A stretch of DNA of 33,182 nucleotides from Symploca sp. SIO2C1 (lineage in GTDB: Bacteria; Cyanobacteriota; Cyanobacteriia; Cyanobacteriales; Coleofasciculaceae). The translations under genes and the position numbers were made by a program. The stretch is taken from positions 52,866 through 86,047 of the forward strand of contig JAAHGL010000007.1 of the NCBI GenBank assembly GCA_010692635.1. Reading direction: 5' to 3'. The notes under the pieces were generated by a model. It saw only the letters and a program-made list of their open reading frames with translations, was not told the origin of the DNA and did no database searches. This document shows positions 24,316 to 32,000 of the stretch, piece by piece. How positions within the stretch are numbered: the stretch's first letter is position 1; the number at the start of each line of letters is the position of its first letter.

Positions 24316-24348
24316 AATACCCGTCTTTTTAAAGCGGGGAGAACTCAA
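24231..24348 (+). ncRNA. Right end of the IS200/IS605 remnant with reRNA/omega-RNA-like hairpins
   Basis: Three consecutive hairpins. The first is a perfect 13-bp stem (24231-24243 with 24255-24267, ACGATATGATTTA). The second pairs GGAGCG (24279-24284) with CGCTCC (24296-24301). The third, 24320-24338, pairs CCCG/CGGG and CTTT/AAAG. The last, followed by GGGAGAACTCAAG, is the usual subterminal hairpin of cyanobacterial IS200/IS605 right ends. TnpB guide RNAs derive from exactly this place, with the guide being the flanking DNA just outside the end, here about 24349-24370, immediately before the arsB-like start. Whether it is transcribed is unknown. Confidence 0.5.
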
Positions 24349-24374
24349 GATTAAGTTAACTGGTAAGCTGAAGC

Positions 24375-25721
24375 ATGTGGAATTCTCCAGTTGCGATCGC
24401 CCGAGGCGCGGTAACCAAACTCATCACAATTTTTCTACTCACTTTCACCCTCATCGCTGAGAAACTGAAAGGGTTGGGTATTGCCATTGGAGTTTTAGCA
24501 GGGGTAATTCTTGCCCTGAATCTTGGTATCGTTTCCTGGGAGGAAATTTCTACAGTTTGGTCAACTGTCTGGAATGCTACTTTTACTCTAATTGCCCTAA
24601 TTATCATTGCCCTGATTCTTGAGGAAGCAGGTTTTTTCCGCTTGTTGGCGCTTCAAGCAGTTCGTTGGAGTTTAGGGCGTGGGCGTCTACTTTTTACATT
24701 GGTGCTGCTCATCGGGGCTGGTGTCGCCACTTTGTTTACTAATATTGGTGCGGCTTTAATCTGGACATCCACTGTAGTAGAAATGCTATTGTTGCTGAGT
24801 TTTAGTAGCAGGGCAATTTTGGCATTTGTCTTCGCTACCGGTTTGCTCGCCGATGCCACTAGCCTACTTTTACCAGTAAGCAACTCAGTTAACCTAATCT
24901 CCACAGACTATTTCAATATTTCCTTTTTCCGCTACCTCCTGGTAATGGTACCGGTAAGCTTCGCTGCGATCGCAACTAGTTTGGGTGTGCTCTGGTTCTT
25001 CTTTGACCCTTATATTCCCACCAACTACAAAGTTACCGATTTACCCTCCTCCCAGCAAGTCATTCGCGATCCCCTAGTCTGCAAATGGAGTTTTGTGATT
25101 TTAGGGTTACTCCTAATCGGCTATTTGATTGCCCAAGCTTTAGATATCCCCGTTTGCCTAATCGCCGCCATCGCTGCCTTGATGCTACTGGCTTTAGCAG
25201 GGCGTTGGTTCCATAATACCCCTGCAATTATTCCTATTAACCAAGTAGGGCAAGAAGTTCCTTGGCCTGCTATTTTATTGAGTCTGGCGATGTGTTTAGT
25301 CGTCATCGATTTGAGTAACGCGGGGATGATTCAGCTTTTGAGCCAACTACTTCAAGAGTTGGCTAACTGGGGACTAACTCTTACCGCTACTGGTACTGCT
25401 TTGATAGCAACTATGCTATCTAGTGGGATGAATAATCTACCAACAGTACTGATTAATGCCCAGGCAATTCAAGTTACTACAGGTTTAGATCCAACTATTC
25501 AAGAAGTGATGGTATACGCCAATTTGATTGGTTGTAACATTGGAGCCAAAATTTCACCCATCGGCAGTCTCTCCACCCTAATCTGGCTCAACATATTGGC
25601 AAGCAAAGGTCTTAACTTTGGCTGGATTCAATACACCCGTATGGCAATCATCTTAATCATACCCGTGCTGTTTATAAGTTTGCTTAGTTTAGCAATGTGG
25701 CTACCTTGGTTAATTGCTTGA
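24375..25721 (+). CDS. arsB: ArsB-type arsenite/anion permease
   Basis: A 448-residue, roughly 12-helix inner-membrane carrier aligning by eye with E. coli ArsB throughout: KGLGIAIGVLAGVILAL, VWSTVWNATFTLIALIIIAL, EEAGFFRLLALQAVRWSLGR, ATGLLADATSLLLPVSNSVN, and MVYANLIGCNIGAKISPIGS near the C-terminus. ArsB extrudes As(OH)3/Sb(OH)3 using proton-motive force, alone or with ArsA. The family motif NDGAALI is here TNIGAALIW (Ile124 for Asp), so specificity may differ. The N-terminus has about 14 extra residues (MWNSPVAIARGAVT) starting 27 bp after the IS right end. No arsR, arsA or arsC is nearby. The last 8 bp overlap the next frame. Confidence 0.85.
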   Translation: MWNSPVAIARGAVTKLITIFLLTFTLIAEKLKGLGIAIGVLAGVILALNLGIVSWEEISTVWSTVWNATFTLIALIIIALILEEAGFFRLLALQAVRWSLGRGRLLFTLVLLIGAGVATLFTNIGAALIWTSTVVEMLLLLSFSSRAILAFVFATGLLADATSLLLPVSNSVNLISTDYFNISFFRYLLVMVPVSFAAIATSLGVLWFFFDPYIPTNYKVTDLPSSQQVIRDPLVCKWSFVILGLLLIGYLIAQALDIPVCLIAAIAALMLLALAGRWFHNTPAIIPINQVGQEVPWPAILLSLAMCLVVIDLSNAGMIQLLSQLLQELANWGLTLTATGTALIATMLSSGMNNLPTVLINAQAIQVTTGLDPTIQEVMVYANLIGCNIGAKISPIGSLSTLIWLNILASKGLNFGWIQYTRMAIILIIPVLFISLLSLAMWLPWLIA

Positions 25722-27318
25722 GTTTGAAGGTAAAGATATCAATGATAAAATTATTGAGAAAAAAGGGAACAGGGAATTGGGAATCGGGAATTGGGAATCG
25801 GGAATTGGGAAAGATATTGTTTCTTCGATTCAATTGGGGACACCAAGCGCTTCTGAGGAGCTCTTGATTGACAAAAATCCGATACATCCCCTAGCCGTAG
25901 CTGAAACTAAGGGGACTTACCAATGGCAATTATCTTCGGGAAATCCAGCAACTTCAAGTTGTCCCAGTATACCTCCCTCGATCCAACTGCGGCGGTATCA
26001 GCAGCAAGCGATAACTAACTGGTTTGCCAATCAGGGGCGCGGTACGCTAAAAATGGCAACTGGTAGTGGGAAAACGATTACAGCTTTAGCGATCGCAACT
26101 CAACTCTATCAACAAATCGGATTGCAAGTTTTGCTGGTAGTCTGTCCTTACCGCCATCTAGTCACCCAATGGGCGCGAGAATGCCAGCAGTTTAATCTAG
26201 AACCAATCCTTGCCTTTGAGAATGTCCGCAACTGGCAAAGTCAACTATCGACTAGACTATATAACGTACAGGCTGGCAACCAACCCTTTCTCACCATTAT
26301 TACTACCAACGCCACTCTGATCACAGAAGGGTTCCAGTCTCAGTTAAAGTACTTTCCTGATAAAACTCTTATTATTGGAGACGAAGCTCATAACCTAGGT
26401 TCTCCACGCCTAGAAGCAAGTTTACCTCGCAATCTAGGCTTGCGTCTTGCTCTATCTGCTACCCCAGAACGGTATTTTGATGATCAAGGAACAGATGTTT
26501 TATTTAACTATTTTGGCCCTGTATTAGAACCAGAACTGACTCTAGCAGATGCAATTGAACAGGGGGCGCTAGTTCACTACCTCTACTATCCAATATTGGT
26601 GGAATTAACAGCAACGGAGGCGAGTGCCTATGCTAAATTAACCAAAAGGATTGGTTGGGCTTTGGCAGAGGAAGAAAATCTCCAAAAAAATGATGCCGTC
26701 ACCTCCTTATTAATGCAACGGGCTCGGTTAATTGGAGCAGCAGCCAACAAATTAACTGCTTTGCGAAAGCTAATGATTAATCGTCTGGATACCTACCATA
26801 CTCTGTTTTATTGTGGGGATGGTTCGGTTGAAGGAGGTTCGAGTAACTCCATCAATAGTCAGTTGGCAGCAGTTACCCGTTTATTAGGATCCGAATTAGG
26901 TTATCGCATTAATACTTATACTGCCGAGACACCCATTGCCCAAAGAGAACAGTTACGTCATCAATTTGAAGCAGGGGAGTTGCAAGGGTTGGTAGCAATT
27001 CGCTGTTTAGACGAAGGGGTGGATATCCCTGCTATTGAAACTGCAGTTATTCTGGCGAGTAGTGGCAATCCCCGCCAGTTTATTCAACGGCGAGGGCGAG
27101 TTTTGCGTCCACACCCAGGTAAAGACCAAGCAACGATATTCGATATGATTGTACTACCACCTGATTTAGGACGAGGAACTTGGGAAGTAGAACGCAATTT
27201 GTTGAAAAAAGAATTGAAGCGATTCTTGGAATTTGCTGATTTAGCAGATAATGCTGAGGAAGCCAGAAGTAAGCTGCTGGAATTGCAAAAAAGATACGGA
27301 TTATCAATGGATAATTGA
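25714..27318 (+). CDS. SF2 DEAD/DEAH-type helicase (possible DNA phosphorothioation-linked restriction helicase)
   Basis: 534 residues from TTG 25714, which overlaps the arsB-like stop by 8 bp. Helicase motifs are complete: Q-like RRYQQQAITNWF (93-104), Walker A MATGSGKT (114-121), DEAH in LIIGDEAHNLGS, motif III LALSATPERYF, then motifs V-VI VAIRCLDEGVDIP and QRRGRVLRPHPGK. Such RecA-like pairs unwind or translocate on DNA. From memory it resembles the TIGR04095 family (phosphorothioation system restriction protein), but no dnd genes are in view, so I leave it as a generic SF2 helicase. Residues 17-34 are encoded by GGGAATT/GGGAATC heptamers, and there is no ATG before residue 114, so the true start is uncertain; TTG codons at about 25864 and earlier are candidates. 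The last codons and stop lie in another heptamer array. Confidence 0.85.
   Translation: MLEFEGKDINDKIIEKKGNRELGIGNWESGIGKDIVSSIQLGTPSASEELLIDKNPIHPLAVAETKGTYQWQLSSGNPATSSCPSIPPSIQLRRYQQQAITNWFANQGRGTLKMATGSGKTITALAIATQLYQQIGLQVLLVVCPYRHLVTQWARECQQFNLEPILAFENVRNWQSQLSTRLYNVQAGNQPFLTIITTNATLITEGFQSQLKYFPDKTLIIGDEAHNLGSPRLEASLPRNLGLRLALSATPERYFDDQGTDVLFNYFGPVLEPELTLADAIEQGALVHYLYYPILVELTATEASAYAKLTKRIGWALAEEENLQKNDAVTSLLMQRARLIGAAANKLTALRKLMINRLDTYHTLFYCGDGSVEGGSSNSINSQLAAVTRLLGSELGYRINTYTAETPIAQREQLRHQFEAGELQGLVAIRCLDEGVDIPAIETAVILASSGNPRQFIQRRGRVLRPHPGKDQATIFDMIVLPPDLGRGTWEVERNLLKKELKRFLEFADLADNAEEARSKLLELQKRYGLSMDN
25765..25806 (+). repeat. Heptamer array (GGGAATT/GGGAATC)x6 in the helicase 5' region
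   Basis: GGGAACA followed by alternating GGGAATT and GGGAATC. It is the inverse of the TCCCAAT array inside the UvrD/AddB-like gene. Translated, it gives a Gly/Ile/Asn/Trp/Glu low-complexity string. Confidence 0.95.
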
Positions 27319-27338
27319 TAATTGATAATTGATAATTG
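27311..27338 (+). repeat. Heptamer array (ATAATTG)x4 overlapping the helicase stop
   Basis: Four perfect units; the TGA stop of the helicase gene (27316-27318) lies across the first unit junction. Confidence 0.93.
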
Positions 27339-27428
27339 GTTAATTTGGTCTAATACCTCTTCATTTATGAAGAAAATAAAAAGAAAATATTTTCCTGATT
27401 GTCAATCCTCTTCTTTCAAGGAGAGGTA

Positions 27429-27463
27429 ATTATCCATTATCCATTGTTCATTATCCATTGTTG
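27429..27463 (+). repeat. Heptamer array (ATTATCC/ATTGTTC)x5
   Basis: Three ATTATCC and two ATTGTTC/G units between the helicase and lipase genes. Confidence 0.88.
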
Positions 27464-27520
27464 AATGGATATGTAACATCTAAAATATTTCCAGGTAAGG
27501 GATTCTAGGAGTTGCTGGTA

Positions 27521-28978
27521 ATGACCAAAACTCGTATGGAAGACATGGTTGTTATCCTACCGGGGATTACAGGCAGTGTGCTTCAAAAAGATGGCAAAGA
27601 TATTTGGGCAATTTCAGGACAGGCTGCATGGCAGGCATTAAAGAGTTTGGGTGAGTCACTCCAGCAACTTAAAATTGAGCAAGATGATCCTGAAGCAGAA
27701 AATTTGGGTGATGGCATAACTGCGGCAAGATTGGTGTCTGATGCCCACTTAATTCCTGGATTAGTTAAAATTGACGGCTATACTGCCTTAACTCGCCTGA
27801 TTACCGATCATTTTGAAGTGATTCCTGGCAATATTCGGGAGGATAAACCGGCAAATCTGTTGGAGTTTCCCTATGACTGGCGACGGGATAATCGAGCCAA
27901 TGCTCGCTTGCTCAAGAGAATGCTGGATGAGCGATTAAAGCAGTGGCGGGAATATTCTGGACTGAAGGATGCGAAAGTAATTTTGCTCGCTCATAGTATG
28001 GGGGGACTTATCTCTCGATACTATCTGGAAGTACTGGAGGGATGGCGGGATTGTAAGGTGTTGTTTACCTTTGGTACTCCCCATCGCGGCTCCGTTAATG
28101 CAGTAAACTTTGTGGCAAACAGCTACAAGAATTTATTCTTGGGCTTAACAGAAGTTTTGCGATCGCTAACTTCGGTGTATCAGCTAATGCCGATTTACAA
28201 GGTTGTTAAACTGGGAGAGGAGTATCACCGCCTTGCTGAAGTGGATAACCTGCCCAATATTGTTAAGGCAAAAGCAGAAAATGCCCTGGCTTTTCATCGG
28301 GAAATTGAAGCAGCGGTGAATGCCAACCGAACTAATGCGGATTATTTGAAGTCCTACAAAATTATTCCGATCGTTGGCACTCAGCAGCCTACCATGCAAT
28401 CGGTGAGTCTGGAAAATGGTCAACTAGCGGTTCATTCCACTCTGCCGAAGGGAATTGATCCAGAATTGGCTGGTGGGGATGGAACAGTTCCCTACCTGTC
28501 AGCAATTCCCATTGAGCTGTCTGAGGAGTATCGGGAGAGCTATATTGCGGAACGGCACGGTTCATTGCAAAATAATCCACGGGTATTACAAGAATTACGC
28601 GATCGCCTTAAAGCAACCCAAAGAAAATTATTACCCGACATCCGAGGACCAGAGGTTAGTCCTGCCGCTGCTCAACGAGCTGCCATTAGTTTGGGGTTGG
28701 ATGACCTTTATTTGGCAGATGAACCAGTGAGACTATCGGCTCGTCTGATTGGTAAACAAGTATTTGGTAGTTTGAAAGCAGAAATTACCTCTGTTACTGG
28801 GGATGGACAGTCTGTTAACTTAGAGTTTCAACAGCAGGGTCTGGACTGGGAGTTGCTTCTGGATGACTTAGCTGCTGGATTGTACCGCGTTAGGGTACAT
28901 ACAGATAGTTCCAGTAGTGAAGCACCAAGTCCAGTACAGGATTTGTTTGAGGTGTTTAAGGGTAAGGGGGGACTGTGA
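27521..28978 (+). CDS. LCAT/PGAP1-like alpha/beta hydrolase (lipase/acyltransferase)
   Basis: 485 residues from ATG 27521 with AGGAG at 27507-27511 (the upstream TTG at 27512 would abut that site). Lecithin:cholesterol acyltransferase-type layout: N-terminal VVILPGITGSVLQKDGK with the oxyanion strand, EFPYDWRRDNRANAR, nucleophile elbow LLAHSMGGL (Ser159), FGTPHRGS, then GGDGTVPYLSAIP (Asp) and ERHGSLQNN (His) completing the triad. The C-terminal ~110 residues (LSARLIGKQVFGSLKAEITS...GLYRVRVHTDSS) look like a small beta-sandwich. No signal peptide is visible, so it may act in the cytosol; substrate unknown. It is the last gene of the plus-strand run; its stop overlaps an ATG (TGATG) that leads nowhere. 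Confidence 0.85.
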   Translation: MTKTRMEDMVVILPGITGSVLQKDGKDIWAISGQAAWQALKSLGESLQQLKIEQDDPEAENLGDGITAARLVSDAHLIPGLVKIDGYTALTRLITDHFEVIPGNIREDKPANLLEFPYDWRRDNRANARLLKRMLDERLKQWREYSGLKDAKVILLAHSMGGLISRYYLEVLEGWRDCKVLFTFGTPHRGSVNAVNFVANSYKNLFLGLTEVLRSLTSVYQLMPIYKVVKLGEEYHRLAEVDNLPNIVKAKAENALAFHREIEAAVNANRTNADYLKSYKIIPIVGTQQPTMQSVSLENGQLAVHSTLPKGIDPELAGGDGTVPYLSAIPIELSEEYRESYIAERHGSLQNNPRVLQELRDRLKATQRKLLPDIRGPEVSPAAAQRAAISLGLDDLYLADEPVRLSARLIGKQVFGSLKAEITSVTGDGQSVNLEFQQQGLDWELLLDDLAAGLYRVRVHTDSSSSEAPSPVQDLFEVFKGKGGL

Positions 28979-29026
28979 TGTGGATTCAGCTTAAGGTGAA
29001 ATCCTTCTTTTTAATACAATCTAAGT

Positions 29027-32000
29027 TTACAACTCATCTGAAAATGCTACAGGTTCATCAAGTATGTCATCCGGAGGCAAGTTATTACTATCCAATCGCC
29101 GATTTGCAACTAATTCTGACAAATCTTCATCCCTATAAGTCAATCGTCGAAATTGATTACTGATAATCTCGGTCTGAGTTCTGGCTGTTTTCCAGATGCG
29201 AACTTCAGCAATAGAAATTTTTGAAGAATCTCTTTCACTGTTTGAAGAAACCATTTCACCAATCCTAAGGATAGAAGATAAATTTTTGAGAGACAAATTG
29301 ATGGTTTGATATACACCCTGACTAGAGTTACCTTGAAATTTTCCTGCAATGAGGCGACATAATTGCTTCTTCCCATCAACATAAAGCTTAATTTCTTGAG
29401 ATGCTTCTTCCCAAACGAATGCCAGATGATGCCATATTCCATCTAGTAAAGTACTTTCTTGAGTTTCAAGAATAACCGTTTCGCTACTTGGACTGTCCTG
29501 CCCTTCCAATTTCAATCTGATTTTGCCATCCTGACAGTTAATCGAGTAACCTGCTTTTCCTGATTTTGTTTGACGAATAATTGAGCAGTTACCAAATTCA
29601 AATTGAACCCACGCTTCAACGGTAAATCCATTCTCTGTATCAAGATTGATGTCACTGATTTTAACTACATCTTGTGGTTGAGTGAACTGCCGAGAGAATT
29701 CTAGGGGTGTGGCTGGAGGTTGAGAGGCTTTTAACCACTTTGCTCCATAGACTAAACCTGAACTATTATTTCGTGTAAGGTCATAGACTCTGTAGCCTTG
29801 TCCCTCTTCTAAGCGCCAATAAGCAATAAGATGGGGATAGTCTAATGTCCCATTATATAGAGGTAATCTTTGAGACTGAGTTTCTTTAATTTGAGCTTCA
29901 CTACGAATCCCCTTCCAAAGCCGAACTTCAGAAATTGCTCCCTTAAAGAAATCACTGATTTGGGACACAGAGTTGGAGCGATTAAGGGATGCGCCAATCA
30001 GTTTCAGTTTTGGTGAAAACTCGGAGTAGGGTAAACGACCTAAAGAACCGCTTCTAGCTATACGATCATTATCATTAATATAGACTGAGTAAGAAACTTG
30101 TACTTCTTCGTCAGATTGAGTGCAACTGACAACAGCAGCTATGTGGTTAAATTGACCAACAACTATATTTTCTATATTTCCTCCGTCTCCTCCTCCTTCT
30201 CCTTCTCCTTCTGGGGCATCTAAATTAGTTGTAAGATACCAATCATTGGTATCCCACGGTGTAACACTTAGACTGAACAAGAAAGGTTCGTTTTGATCAT
30301 TATTACCAAAAGCAAGGGTCAGAATAGTTCCACCACCATCAATATCTGGACTAAACCAAGCTTCGACAGTAACAGAGTCAGTTATATTAACGTTTGCTTT
30401 GAAGAAATTACTGTTCCAGATTCCTCGATCAGGACTAAGTTTAACATCAGCACCTATAGAATTAAAAGAAGCTGTGTCGATTAAAAAATTACTAGCTTTC
30501 AAATGACTGACACTATTGATTTGAGAGCTATTGATTTGAGAGCTATCATCATCTAAATCCCAAAACCAAATGGTGATATTAGCTTCGCTAAAAATTGCCA
30601 ATGTTTGTTTATTAGGACTAAAATTAACACTAGAAATATTAGCAATATTGAGACATTTATGAAGTTCTAATCCATTAGAAATATCAGAAGTGTTGGGACA
30701 TTTCTGGAGTACCAATTCACCAATAAAATCTCCAGCTTTATCCCAGAATTTAAGCTCTCCGTCTCCCCCAACTGATATAATCTTATCTCGATTACATTCA
30801 ACTTTGAAAATGATTGTTTCATGAGCTTTGAATGATTTTTGATCTTGCTCACTATTGAGATAGAAAATTTCGATCATGCCATCTTCCAGTGCAACAACCA
30901 GTATTTGATTATCGGGGTCAAAACAAATGTCCTGGCATCCAGAAGGGAGTGAATATTCATACTGCACAACCCAGTTTTCAGTATCCCAAACTTGGACTTT
31001 TTTATTAGAGCTACTGCCTGAAGCAAGGAGTTTTCCATACCTGCTGAATTTGACTAATGTTCCGGATAAATATTTCAATTGAGGGTATTTTTCTGACCAT
31101 TTACCACCAAAATTCAGCAACTCGCTATCTTGCAAATTCCAAAGCGTAATGATATCGTTTTCGGATGCTACTGCTAGAAGGTTTATTTTTTCAGGATCTA
31201 GAAAGTTTATTTTTTCGGGATCTAAAAGGTTGATTTTTTCGGCATGAGTTGTTTGTTTGGGATAGAAATCAAGACTTGTGACTTTATCCAAGATTGCATC
31301 AGGTGATTGTTGATCTTGGTTTGAGAGATCACTTGGTACTGAGAGGGTTTTGAGGAGTGTACCGCTTTCTATATCCCAGACATTAATATTGTTACCCCCC
31401 ACGGAAACTATCGTTTTCTCATCTCGACCAAACACAATACGCCTAATATCTGCATGAACAAATCTCCTCAGTTCAATTCCATCCAGGTTCCAAAGTTTTA
31501 GGGTATTAAAACCTGCTTCAATGAATCTCCTATCTATCCTTTCTTTATAATTTGTTGCACATGAAGCAAAGGCAATAGTTCCATCAATAGCAACGTAATC
31601 ACTAATGCCATTAAACTTTAGTCCAGAAGGTAGTGGTGGTTTTTCGAGCTGCTCAGATGTAATAACAAAGTCTTCGATAAAACTTTGGAGTTTAGGATTA
31701 CCAGTACTTTGGCGCTTGAGGTCTTCAATAATGCGACAGATTCTGACCCCTTGTTGTGCTATGATGTATTCAGTATCGTTTACTTTGATTACGTTAGCCT
31801 GTTGCACATCATAATTGGGAATAGCAGCATGATGGAGAGCTACAAGTTCCCACTGGGCATTAAAGACTGGACTACCTGAAGAACCATAATCTGCATCAGC
31901 TGTATAACGAAGAAAATTCTTGAGAAGACCATTATTCAGAACTTTATTTTCAAAAAGAACAACCTCTTGTGTTCGACCTTGAGGATGCTGGATAATAAAT

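Noticed and set aside
30293-30484. 63-codon plus-strand frame in the LamG region
   Set aside because: Antisense shadow of the multidomain gene, without a ribosome site.
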